From Terriglobia bacterium (GTDB lineage: Bacteria; Acidobacteriota; Terriglobia; Terriglobales; Acidobacteriaceae), in NCBI GenBank assembly GCA_020073165.1, contig JAIQFP010000017.1, positions 1 to 64,000 on the forward strand: a DNA stretch of 64,000 bases. The letters run 5' to 3'. Made by a program: the position numbers and the translations under genes. Positions 16,921 through 27,773 of the stretch are shown in pieces (the stretch's first letter is position 1; every line of letters begins with the position of its first letter). The notes under the pieces were generated by a model, which saw only the letters and a program-made list of their open reading frames with translations, had not been told where the DNA came from and made no database searches.

Positions 16921-17586
16921 ATGGGCGGGATGGGTTTCCGTCCTTGCAGCTCCGGCATTTTCCTCCTGCTGCTGGCAGTTATGCCTGCCCTCGGGCAAGG
17001 TACGCACATCAGCGCGCAAGCCTCCTCCAAGCCCCAAGCGCGCCAAACATGCTCTCCCGACCCCGGTGCTATCGCCGACGGCGTGTACCGAAACTCGTCC
17101 TTTGCTTTTTCCTACAAGCTTCCCTTCGGCTGGGTGGAGCGCACCGCGCAGATGCAGGAGGGCAGCGAGCCGGGGAAATCGCAGCTTCTGCTGGCTGTCT
17201 TCGAGCGCCCGCCTGAGGCCGCGGGCGACACGGTCAACTCGGCCGTCATCATGGCGGCCGAAAGCGTGGATTTGTACCCCGGCCTGAAGTATGCCGCGGA
17301 CTATTTCGCCCCGCTCACTGAGCTGACCACCGGCAAGGGCTTCAAGGTGGTGAATGAGCCGTACGAGGTCTCCGTGAGCGGCAAGCAGATGGTGCGTGGG
17401 GATTTCACGAAAGACGCCCCGGCCTTGAGCATGTATCAGACGTCGCTGGTCGCGCTGGCGAAGGGCTGCGTGTTGTCGGTTACCTTCCTCGGCGTTGATG
17501 AGGATGAAGTGGACCAGTTAATCGATGGCTTGAGCTTCAGTGGCAGCACAAAAACCACCAAGCCGAAGCCTGCCGCGAAACCCTGA
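16921..17586 (+). CDS. Exported protein of unknown function
   Basis: A protein of about 221 residues with a signal peptide (GIFLLLLAVMPALGQG) and a soluble domain beginning YRNSSFAFSYKLPFGWVER, a layout seen in small acidobacterial exported proteins of the PsbP/DUF1795-like shape; I do not assign a family. ATG 16921 and ATG 16930 are both possible starts. The open frame extends back into mscL, but that part has no signal sequence and overlaps a real gene. Confidence 0.6.
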   Translation: MGGMGFRPCSSGIFLLLLAVMPALGQGTHISAQASSKPQARQTCSPDPGAIADGVYRNSSFAFSYKLPFGWVERTAQMQEGSEPGKSQLLLAVFERPPEAAGDTVNSAVIMAAESVDLYPGLKYAADYFAPLTELTTGKGFKVVNEPYEVSVSGKQMVRGDFTKDAPALSMYQTSLVALAKGCVLSVTFLGVDEDEVDQLIDGLSFSGSTKTTKPKPAAKP

Positions 17587-20524
<2,938 letters not shown>

Positions 20525-20539
20525 CCTGCTCGTGTGTGG

Positions 20540-20559
20540 GGCGGGCACTCCTGCCCGCC
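20540..20559. terminator. Hairpin downstream of gyrB
   Basis: GGCGGGCA and TGCCCGCC pair perfectly around a CTCC loop, 16 bases after the gyrB stop. There is no clear U-tract, so it may be a weak terminator or a dispersed palindrome. Confidence 0.45.
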
Positions 20560-20643
20560 AAGCCCCAACAGAAAACATAGCCGCTCGGATTTTTTCTCCG
20601 CAAGTACTGATACCAGGCTCGTTCTCCGCACAAGGAGAACGTC

Positions 20644-21627
20644 ATGTCCACGCTCACAGCGTCGCTCAAAGACACAAGCAAATTATGGATTTGGGTCGGC
20701 GGCGGGGTTGCGCTCACACTGATTTTGGTGGCAATCAGCATACCCAACCTGAATCGCGCAAGAATACCGGCAGATCACTTCGCGGCACAGCTCCAGCCGT
20801 ACCAGGAGGCCGACTCGCTGGGAAAACATGCGCCGTTCTCGGCGCAGGTGGCGGGTGGCGCGATAGCCGGACGAGTCTCAACCTCGGCTGCCCAGCCCAC
20901 CGACCGCAAGATTGTCCGCACCAGCTCCATGGAACTGATGGTCAGCAGCCCCGCTGAGGCGGCGGAGAAAATTCGCGTTTTCGCCGGGAGCCTGGGCGGA
21001 TACGTAGAGACGGCGCAAATCAACAGCAGCCAGGATGCGCCCGGCGCCACCATCACCATCCGCGTGCCGGCGGCGCGGCTGGAAGACGCCAAGGCGGAGC
21101 TCCGGAGAATGGCTGTCAAGGTGAATAGCGAGAAGACGGACGCGCAGGATGTGACCAAGCAGTACGTGGACCTGCAGGCCCGCATCCGCAACCTGCAGGC
21201 ACAAGAGGAGCAGTACTTCGAAATCATGCGGAGCGCCAGGAAAGTCCAGGACATGCTCGATGTGAGCGAGAAGCTGAGCGAAGTCCGCGGCGAAATTGAG
21301 CAGCAGCAGGCGGAATTCGCTACCCTCTCCAAGCAAGTGGAGACGGTGGCGATCACAGTATCCCTGCTGCCCCAGCCTCTGCCCGAGAGCTTCAGCCTGA
21401 ACTGGAAGCCCCTGCACCAATTGCAGATCGCGGGACGGGACGCATTGGAAGGCATTGCCGACTACGCCAGCACCATGGCGGCAGTGGTTCTCTATATGCC
21501 GGTCATCATGCTCTGGATCGGAACCGTCGGGTTGGGCGTTTTCGTCAGCTGGCGCGTACTGCGCTGGGTGGGGCGCATGCTCTCCGCCTTCTCCACGCCG
21601 GGTGCTCCCACTACCCAGCCCAGCTAG
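20644..21627 (+). CDS. DUF4349 membrane protein
   Basis: A 327-residue protein with an N-terminal TM segment (LWIWVGGGVALTLILVAISI), a DUF4349 domain (about residues 90-260) and a C-terminal hairpin of two hydrophobic segments (AAVVLYMPVIMLWIGTVGLG, GVFVSWRVLRWV). The middle contains a coiled-coil stretch rich in Q and E (VDLQARIRNLQAQEEQYFEI). The family is thought to be an envelope protein; its exact function is unknown. CAAGGAG precedes the start. A terminator follows it. Confidence 0.82.
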   Translation: MSTLTASLKDTSKLWIWVGGGVALTLILVAISIPNLNRARIPADHFAAQLQPYQEADSLGKHAPFSAQVAGGAIAGRVSTSAAQPTDRKIVRTSSMELMVSSPAEAAEKIRVFAGSLGGYVETAQINSSQDAPGATITIRVPAARLEDAKAELRRMAVKVNSEKTDAQDVTKQYVDLQARIRNLQAQEEQYFEIMRSARKVQDMLDVSEKLSEVRGEIEQQQAEFATLSKQVETVAITVSLLPQPLPESFSLNWKPLHQLQIAGRDALEGIADYASTMAAVVLYMPVIMLWIGTVGLGVFVSWRVLRWVGRMLSAFSTPGAPTTQPS

Positions 21628-21639
21628 CTCTCGAGGCCG

Positions 21640-21665
21640 AGACGCAGCAAGCTGCGTCTTTCTCC
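21640..21665 (+). terminator. Intrinsic terminator after the DUF4349 gene
   Basis: AGACGCAGC, a 2-base turn and GCTGCGTCT form a 9-bp stem at 21640-21659, followed by TTCTCC. The core sequence also occurs in the yidD 3' end, so this palindrome is a repeated element serving as a terminator. Confidence 0.65.
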
Positions 21666-21803
21666 TGGTTACCCTGCGATTACCTCTGTGCGCCCGTGTC
21701 CCTTGCGGGTAGCCGCGTTGCGCAAGTTTCCTCTACCCCAACGTTCTCTCAACAGGACCGGAACCCTCCTCCTTCCTGTCCAGAACACAAAGGGGAAACT
21801 GAA

Positions 21804-23300
21804 ATGAAGAAACTACTGCTGATTTTGTGGTGTCTGGGTTCGCTGGCGTGGGGACAGGAGAAGGCCGCCGGTGACGACAACGCTCCGGCGCTGACCATCT
21901 ACAACCAGAATTTCTTTGTGGCCCGCGAGCGCCTGCCGATGGAGCTGCGCGCCGGCGTCAACCAGGTCGCGTTTGCCGGCATCGCGGCCCATCTGGAACC
22001 GGATTCGGTGATCCTGCGCGATCCCAACGGCCGCGCGCTGCAGATCCTGGAGCAGAACTATCGCAACGATCCCATCTCGCAGGAACTGCTGCTGTCGTTC
22101 TACGAAGGCAAGACCATTGATTTCCTGGTGCAGCACGGCGAGAAGCAGGAACTCGTGAAGGGCAGGATCGTGCGCAGTGGCTATGTCCCGAGCGCGGCCT
22201 ATGCCAACGGATATCCGCAGCCCGGCTATGGACAGCCCATTATCGAGATCGACGGCGTGCTGCGCTTCGGATTGCCCGGCCAGCCGATGTTCCCCGCGCT
22301 CACCGGCGACTCGATCCTGAAGCCCACGCTGAGCTGGCTGATCGAGACCAACGATCCGGGGAAGTTCGACGCCGAAGTTTCCTACGTCAGCGGTGGCATG
22401 AGCTGGCAGGCGGATTACAACCTGGTGGTGTCCGACAAGTCGAACGGCAAGTTTGATGTGCTCGACATGATCGGCTGGGTCACCATGCAGAACCAGAGCG
22501 GCAAGACCTTTGAGAACGCGCGCATCAAGCTGCTGGCAGGGGATGTGAACAAGATCCAGCCGGGCACGGTCGGCGGGCGCGTGTATGCCGCGGAATCCAA
22601 GGCCATGATGAACGATGCAATGCAACCCGTCGTGCGCGAGAAGTCATTCGACGAATTCCACCTCTACACCCTGGAGCGTCCGACCACGCTGCGCGACCAG
22701 CAGACCAAGCAGGTGGAGTTTGTGCGGTCCACTGGAATACACGCGCAGCGTCTCTACGTCTACGACGGCGCGCAAGTGGGGCAATACGGCTACTACAGCC
22801 CCGAGCAGGTCCGCAACGACCAGAGCTACGGCACGCTATCGAACCCCAAAGTGTGGGTGATGGAGGAGTTCAAGAACGCGGAAACCAATCATCTCGGCAT
22901 CCCGCTGCCCAAGGGCAAGCTGCGCTTCTACCGCCGCGACACCGATGGGCACCTTGAGTTCGTCGGCGAGAACCAGATCGACCACACGCCCAAAGACGAA
23001 ACCATCCGCGTGTATACCGGAAACGCCTTCGATGTGGTGGGCGAGCGCAAGCGTACCAACATCCGGGTGGACTCGAATCACAACTGGATGGAGGAGTCAT
23101 TCGAAATCCGGGTGCGCAATCACAAGAAAGAGCCGGTGAACGTGCGCGTGGTGGAGCACCTGTACCGCTGGACCACCTGGAAGCTGATCGAGCAGTCGTA
23201 CCCCGCACACAAGATGGATGCGCAGACGACGGAGTTTCCCATCACCGTGGCCCCGGATGGGGAGCAGGTCGTGACCTACACGGTGCACTACTCGTGGTAG
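21804..23300 (+). CDS. DUF4139 exported protein
   Basis: A 498-residue protein with a clean signal peptide (MKKLLLILWCLGSLAWGQ) and the DUF4139 beta-rich fold, with segments such as SYVSGGMSWQADYNLVV, VTMQNQSGKTFENARIKLLAGD and ENQIDHTPKDETIRVYTGNAFD. It ends VTYTVHYSW. The start at 21804 follows AGGGGAAA; the frame is open upstream to 21696 without support. The function of the family is unknown. It directly follows the DUF4349 gene, but a terminator lies between them. Confidence 0.82.
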   Translation: MKKLLLILWCLGSLAWGQEKAAGDDNAPALTIYNQNFFVARERLPMELRAGVNQVAFAGIAAHLEPDSVILRDPNGRALQILEQNYRNDPISQELLLSFYEGKTIDFLVQHGEKQELVKGRIVRSGYVPSAAYANGYPQPGYGQPIIEIDGVLRFGLPGQPMFPALTGDSILKPTLSWLIETNDPGKFDAEVSYVSGGMSWQADYNLVVSDKSNGKFDVLDMIGWVTMQNQSGKTFENARIKLLAGDVNKIQPGTVGGRVYAAESKAMMNDAMQPVVREKSFDEFHLYTLERPTTLRDQQTKQVEFVRSTGIHAQRLYVYDGAQVGQYGYYSPEQVRNDQSYGTLSNPKVWVMEEFKNAETNHLGIPLPKGKLRFYRRDTDGHLEFVGENQIDHTPKDETIRVYTGNAFDVVGERKRTNIRVDSNHNWMEESFEIRVRNHKKEPVNVRVVEHLYRWTTWKLIEQSYPAHKMDAQTTEFPITVAPDGEQVVTYTVHYSW

Positions 23301-23370
23301 AGAGCAGGACTGCTGAGGTCGCAGGGGAGCTGTCGGCGGTGGTGCAGTTTGCCCGAACCGCCTGTGATGA

Positions 23371-23495
23371 CGTCATCCCGAAACCTGGCGCAGTTCAGCC
23401 GGGTGAGGGATCTGGCGCGTGGCGGCTAGGCGCTGAGGGCGGGCACCGCGCCACTGCACGCCTGATCCTTCGCCCGCGGCGGGCTCAGGATGACG
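23371..23495. repeat. CATCC-ended MITE-like repeat, copy 1
   Basis: Ends are CGTCATCCCGA (23371-23381) and TCAGGATGACG (23485-23495), inverted with one mismatch. The inside carries GATCCTTCGCCCGC near the right end. Copies with the same ends lie at 35027-35138, and a half copy at 45217-45252. Confidence 0.7.
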
Positions 23496-23519
23496 CCCGT
23501 AATTGTTGTTGGGATTGCT

Positions 23520-23554
23520 TATCAATCAACAATCGTCAATCAAGAATCGCCAAT
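23520..23554. repeat. Heptad array at the CPBP gene 3' end (site 4)
   Basis: Five units: TATCAAT, CAACAAT, CGTCAAT, CAAGAAT, CGCCAAT, all ending in AAT. It ends three bases from the stop of the minus-strand CPBP gene. The complement of the array at 53123-53157 uses the same consensus NNNCAAT. Confidence 0.8.
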
Positions 23555-23557
23555 TCC

Positions 23558-24523
23558 TCATCCCGGATACTTCGCTTGCGGATAAACCCGGTCAAACGCC
23601 GCCCAGGTCAGGGCAATGATCACGAACAGAAGCACGCTACCTTCGGGACCGACCGATCCTCCGGTCAGCCAGGGTGCCCCGTGAAACGACGAGTTGAGTA
23701 AGTGGCCGGGCGAGACCCCGCCGCTGTCAGGCACGGAGTAGAGGTAACTTTCGCCCCAATCCCACGAGGCATGGAAGCCCACAGCAAACCAAAGATTGCC
23801 GGTGCGGCGAAGGGTGAGGCAGAAGAAGAATCCGATGACCGCCGCGCCCAGAATGCCGATCCAGACCTCGCCCTGATTGGAAAGATGGATGGCACCGAAC
23901 AGGGCAGACATCAGGATGGCGGCCGGCCAGAAGCCCATGCCTTGAGTCAGAGTGAAGAGGGTATATCCACGTGATACGAATTCTTCCCCCAAGCCCACCA
24001 ACAAGAAGAACAGGGCATAAAAAGCCGCGAACTTCAGAATCCGCGTGCCGTGGATGGCCAGTCCACCGAAGTAGAAGATTCCGGCGGCACGCATGATGAA
24101 CATCAGCACGGTGAGGGACGCGATTCCCCACACCATGCCGACCCAGAACTGCTTGCCGAATGCGAGGCGAGGCGGCAGTCCGTAGGCGTCAAACGGACGC
24201 TTTTCGAAGCGAGCCATGATCAGGGCTGCGGCCACCGCAGCGATCAAGATCTCGACTTCTACGATCATGCTGTTCCAGAGCAGGAGGCGCGGATGCCAGA
24301 AGTGGCGCACCGTGGCAAGGAGCGCCACGATCGTCATGCCCATCACCAGGTAAAGCAGGAGGCGCCATGGGACGCGCAAGCCATCGGGGCCGAGGAAGAT
24401 GGTGTGCAGTGGATGAGCGGACAAGCGCGGCGGTGGTATCAGGCCGGGTTCGAGCGCGGTGGGTGGCCGTGATTGCAGATTCTCCTCTGGTACAGGAGGC
24501 GGGCTCTGTCTCGGTTCGTCCAT
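23558..24523 (-). CDS. CPBP-family intramembrane protease
   Basis: A 321-residue polytopic membrane protein of the CPBP (Abi/CAAX-like) family. Family motifs are in order: GEEFVSRG (the EExxxR motif), LFGAIHL and FHASWDWG, which supply the glutamate and histidine residues of the membrane glutamic peptidase. About eight hydrophobic segments span residues 70-300. The start MDEPRQS is chosen at 24523; upstream ATG 24619 would add a non-membrane tail. Substrate unknown. It is divergent from the next gene, 54 bp away. Confidence 0.9.
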   Translation of the reverse strand: MDEPRQSPPPVPEENLQSRPPTALEPGLIPPPRLSAHPLHTIFLGPDGLRVPWRLLLYLVMGMTIVALLATVRHFWHPRLLLWNSMIVEVEILIAAVAAALIMARFEKRPFDAYGLPPRLAFGKQFWVGMVWGIASLTVLMFIMRAAGIFYFGGLAIHGTRILKFAAFYALFFLLVGLGEEFVSRGYTLFTLTQGMGFWPAAILMSALFGAIHLSNQGEVWIGILGAAVIGFFFCLTLRRTGNLWFAVGFHASWDWGESYLYSVPDSGGVSPGHLLNSSFHGAPWLTGGSVGPEGSVLLFVIIALTWAAFDRVYPQAKYPG

Positions 24524-24577
24524 CGCAGAAGTTTCCGGATTGCTCCCCGGACATGGTAAAACACTCGCCTTCCCCTG

Positions 24578-25816
24578 ATGGGCGGATTTTTCACACGCGA
24601 ACGCTTTGGCCGGCCGCAAGCTCTGGCGGGATTGCTGCTGCTGGCGCTGTTCGCCCAGTGCCTATGGCTGGTGAACCGCAAACTACAGCATCCCAGAACC
24701 GACAGTGGCGAGGGATTTCGCATTCGCGAAGGCTGGCGACAGTGGAAAGGCGGGCAGATCGCGGGCACTGCGCATCCCGAGCGTCAGGCTGCGGCTGGCG
24801 AGGAAGCGGCTCCTTTTGACTTCGCCCGCAACGGCGGCTATGACCCGAATCATTCGCCAATGTGGTACCTGATCGCGTCGGCGCCATTGTTGCCTTGGCC
24901 ACAAGCGCAGCAGGAGACCCTTCCGTACCGGGGATGGCTGGCGCAAGCCCCGTACCTGGTGTTTGCGCTGCTGCTGGGCGCTTCGTTGTGGTACGTGGCG
25001 CGGCGGCTGTACGGCAATGCGGGCGGCTACATCGCCCTGACCCTGTATTGTTTTTCTCCCGGCATCCTGCGGGCCAGCGCGGGATGGCTTGCCCAACCCG
25101 AGGTGGGCGCCGCCTGGGGGGCGTTTGGCGCGATCTTTACCGCCATCGCGGTGGCCCACACGCTCTACGCGCCGCGCGAGGTGGTGCTATGGAACTGGCG
25201 GCGCATCGTGCTATTGGGGCTCTCACTGTCCCTGGCGGTCGGTTCGCAATTCTCCCTGGTGATTCTGGCTCCGGCGGCGCTGGCCTTCATGTTGTACGTG
25301 GCCCCCACGCGGCGAGCCGCAGCGCTGGCAATCTGGGCTGCAGGCTGTGGGCTGGCGCTAGTGTTCCTCTATGCGTCGTATTTCTTCCACGCGGAGGCGT
25401 TCTGGCAGGGGATGCGGCACGCTCACTTTTTCGAAACTACTTGGCGGGCGTTCGCGATGCCAGGCGCATACCGGGAACTCGTGCCCCAGTTGGTAGCCAA
25501 CAGTCCGGCACTGGTTCTTGGAGTGCCGGCCGCATTGGCGGCGTACATCGCGTGGCCCCGCGCCCGCTATTTTGGTAACACTGCACCGTTGCTGGTGGCG
25601 CTATTGTTTCTGCTGCTCGGCTTGCTCGCCCCGCATTACCCCGGTCTCGGGTTTCGGCTGATGGCGGTGCCGTTCCTGTTCGTATTTGTCGCCGGCGTGA
25701 GCGCGGATCTGCTGGAGACCACATACCGCAGCCTAGTGCAGGCCTGCGTGTGGGGACTGCTCACTGCCTATGCCTTGTGGAACCTAATGGAGCTGGCGCG
25801 GGTGGGGCGGGGGTGA
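24578..25816 (+). CDS. Polytopic membrane protein, glycosyltransferase-39-like
   Basis: A 412-residue integral membrane protein with about ten hydrophobic segments, starting GFFTRERFGRPQALAGLLLLAL. Its first loop contains DPNHSPMWYLIASAPL, where an acidic residue near membrane helix 1 and the NHSP motif recall dolichyl-phosphate-mannose-type (GT39/PMT) transferases. That assignment is from layout only; no catalytic motif is certain. GTAAAA upstream near 24556 is a possible -10. It shares a divergent promoter region with the CPBP gene. Confidence 0.6.
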   Translation: MGGFFTRERFGRPQALAGLLLLALFAQCLWLVNRKLQHPRTDSGEGFRIREGWRQWKGGQIAGTAHPERQAAAGEEAAPFDFARNGGYDPNHSPMWYLIASAPLLPWPQAQQETLPYRGWLAQAPYLVFALLLGASLWYVARRLYGNAGGYIALTLYCFSPGILRASAGWLAQPEVGAAWGAFGAIFTAIAVAHTLYAPREVVLWNWRRIVLLGLSLSLAVGSQFSLVILAPAALAFMLYVAPTRRAAALAIWAAGCGLALVFLYASYFFHAEAFWQGMRHAHFFETTWRAFAMPGAYRELVPQLVANSPALVLGVPAALAAYIAWPRARYFGNTAPLLVALLFLLLGLLAPHYPGLGFRLMAVPFLFVFVAGVSADLLETTYRSLVQACVWGLLTAYALWNLMELARVGRG

Positions 25817-26051
25817 CGGTGCAGTGATTTGCCGGAACTTTGCTCACAGACTGGCCGTATCCCCGTCTGAGACGCAGGAGATCTGAGCGTCGGCACGTCC
25901 TAACCGGGCCCGCATTTTCAGGCACTTAGTCTCGCTGCGTGCCGGTTCCCGGCACGGGTCCGGAAACCGAAGTAATTCTCTTCGGTTACGCAACTTTCCT
26001 CCTCCCGGAGAATTCTAATGAGTAGGGAAGTTTGCTCGGGGAGGGCGCGCC
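25817..26051. other. Intergenic region with small hairpins
   Basis: About 235 bp without a gene. It contains GTGCCGG-TTC-CCGGCAC near 25938-25954, and AACCGAAG with CTTCGGTT near 25967-25987, either of which could end transcription of the upstream membrane-protein gene. I recognise no known RNA motif. Confidence 0.35.
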
Positions 26052-26069
26052 ATGGATAGGGAACTGCGG

Positions 26070-26075
26070 TATGAT
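26070..26075 (+). promoter_or_regulatory. -10 element of a probably leaderless promoter
   Basis: TATGAT ends six bases before ATG 26082, with no Shine-Dalgarno sequence, which would place the transcription start at the start codon. Confidence 0.45.
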
Positions 26076-26081
26076 GCGGGT

Positions 26082-26819
26082 ATGAAGCGGCTGATTCTGG
26101 CTACAGTCGTGGTATTTGGGCTGGTCCTGGTACCGGCACTCGCAGCACAAATCAACGGTGTGCCGGCCTCGGTCACCTCCATAGGGTTTGGCGGCCACTT
26201 CAATCAGCCCCAGGGAATCCCTGCCAGCGTCACGTCGATCGGTCCTCTGGGATTGGTGCCGAACGGTACCTTCTTTCCTCCGAACTGCTGCATCAATCCA
26301 CTGTTTCCGGTGAATCCGAATCCGCCCTTGTTCCCGCATCATCATCATCGTGACCGCGATCATGATCGTGATCGGAACCAGTTCCTTCAGGGAGGGGTGG
26401 CGGTTTACCCAGTACCCTATGCAGTTCCCTATGCTGTTCCGGTCGAGGACACCTCAGTCGAGGAGCCGGAGGACTATAGCGGCGGGCCAACCATCTTTGA
26501 CCGGCGGGGTCCGGGTACGGCTTACCGTGACGAACTCTATTCTGAGGGGCCGCCGCGGAATGAGCGGGCTGCCGAAGCAGCGCCCGAGCCTGTAGCGGTG
26601 CCAGCCGAGACGCCCGTCGCCGACCAGCCCAAGACGGTGCTGGTGTTCAAAGATGGCCACCAGGCCGAGGTGGAGAACTACGCCATTGTGGGCGACACGC
26701 TCTACGACTTGTCGGAGGGACGGCGCCACAAGATCCCGCTCTCCGATCTGGATCTGACCGCCACTGCACGCCAGAATGACGACCGCGGCATTGACTTCAA
26801 GGTGCCGCCCACAAAGTGA
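26082..26819 (+). CDS. Exported acidobacterial protein, tandem paralogue A
   Basis: A 245-residue secreted protein with signal peptide MKRLILATVVVFGLVLVPALAAQ. It has two copies of PASVTSIG near the N-terminus, a His/Asp/Arg-rich patch (HHHHRDRDHDRDRN), a tyrosine- and proline-rich repeat (AVYPVPYAVPYAVPV) and a C-terminal domain VLVFKDGHQAEVENYAIV ... DDRGIDFKVP. That last domain recurs in the next gene. The function is unknown. The -10 lies directly before the start. An upstream in-frame ATG at 26052 is unlikely. Confidence 0.68.
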   Translation: MKRLILATVVVFGLVLVPALAAQINGVPASVTSIGFGGHFNQPQGIPASVTSIGPLGLVPNGTFFPPNCCINPLFPVNPNPPLFPHHHHRDRDHDRDRNQFLQGGVAVYPVPYAVPYAVPVEDTSVEEPEDYSGGPTIFDRRGPGTAYRDELYSEGPPRNERAAEAAPEPVAVPAETPVADQPKTVLVFKDGHQAEVENYAIVGDTLYDLSEGRRHKIPLSDLDLTATARQNDDRGIDFKVPPTK

Positions 26820-26827
26820 ATTAATCT

Positions 26828-27478
26828 ATGCGTAAGCGCTGGGTGATCGCGCTTCTTGCTGCTGCGGTTCTCCTGCCAGCTGCCAGCGCCCAGATCGGTG
26901 GTGGCGTGAACCCTCCCGCACTGACCGCTGTGGGTACAGGATTTCCTATCCCCGGTGCACAGCCGCCTTTTGTCCCACACCGTGCAATCTTTCTGGGCAC
27001 GCCTTTCTTGTTTCCCGACTATGCCGTGGAGCCCGTCGTGGTACAGGCCCCGCAGCCGCAGATTGTTGTGGTGCAGCAGCCTGCCGCTCCGCAAACAACG
27101 GACGCTGTCAAACCCGGGCCACTGCTGATTGAATGGCAAGGTGACCGTTACGTGCGGGTGACCGGGAACGAGAATCGTTCGACTCCCGCCCAACCGGATT
27201 ACGCCGCCACCTCCATCCACCGGGCTGCTCCGGCCACTGAGCGGGATATGCCGCCCGCGGTGCTGGTCTATCGCGATGGGAGCAGGGAGGAAGTGCGCGA
27301 CTACGCGATTATCCGCGGCGTGATGTATGCCCACGGTGACTACTGGAAGGACGGATACTGGACGAAGCAGATTCAGCTTTCCGCCCTGGACATCCCCGCG
27401 ACTCTCGACGCCAACCAGCAGCGCGGCGTGAGGTTCATCCTGCCCGCCGGTCCCAACGAAGTCGTGACCCGGCCGTAG
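26828..27478 (+). CDS. Exported acidobacterial protein, tandem paralogue B
   Basis: A 216-residue secreted protein with signal peptide RWVIALLAAAVLLPAASAQ. It shares the C-terminal pattern of its neighbour: VLVYRDGSREEVRDYAII, then LDIPATLDANQQRGVRFILP. The middle contains a valine/proline/glutamine-rich linker. Eight bases separate it from the preceding gene, so the pair is likely co-transcribed and arose by tandem duplication and divergence. Role unknown; a cell-envelope or matrix role is a guess. Confidence 0.66.
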   Translation: MRKRWVIALLAAAVLLPAASAQIGGGVNPPALTAVGTGFPIPGAQPPFVPHRAIFLGTPFLFPDYAVEPVVVQAPQPQIVVVQQPAAPQTTDAVKPGPLLIEWQGDRYVRVTGNENRSTPAQPDYAATSIHRAAPATERDMPPAVLVYRDGSREEVRDYAIIRGVMYAHGDYWKDGYWTKQIQLSALDIPATLDANQQRGVRFILPAGPNEVVTRP

Positions 27479-27480
27479 TC

Positions 27481-27515
27481 AGCAGCTGAGAACCGAGAAC
27501 TGACATCCGAGAACT
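27481..27515. repeat. Heptad array downstream of paralogue B (site 3)
   Basis: Five units: AGCAGCT, GAGAACC, GAGAACT, GACATCC, GAGAACT. It starts two bases after the gene's stop. Unit sequence and order resemble the array inside mnmE (GAGAACT with one GACNNCC unit). Confidence 0.8.
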
Positions 27516-27620
27516 GCCTGTCATCCAAACCACCTGCGGAGTTTTTGGCGCTGCCGCAAACGCCCGGCCTGGAAGCACTGGAGGAACCTCCCAAGGCAGC
27601 AATAATCCGCCTTGGCATGG

Positions 27621-27626
27621 TATAAT
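27621..27626 (+). promoter_or_regulatory. -10 element upstream of gyrA
   Basis: TATAAT is a perfect -10 hexamer in the 258-bp gap before gyrA, giving a leader of about 140 nt. No convincing -35 is seen. Confidence 0.5.
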
Positions 27627-27773
27627 TTGTCTTGTCCCGGAACTACTTAACATCCTGTAAATGCAATCATTTACCGATGTCTCGCCGGCCTACGGACTGA
27701 AGCAGGCGCAAGCCCAAACCCTGTGCGTCTCGGGCGGAGAAATCGCAATTGCCGAAAGACAGAGAGCTGAAAA

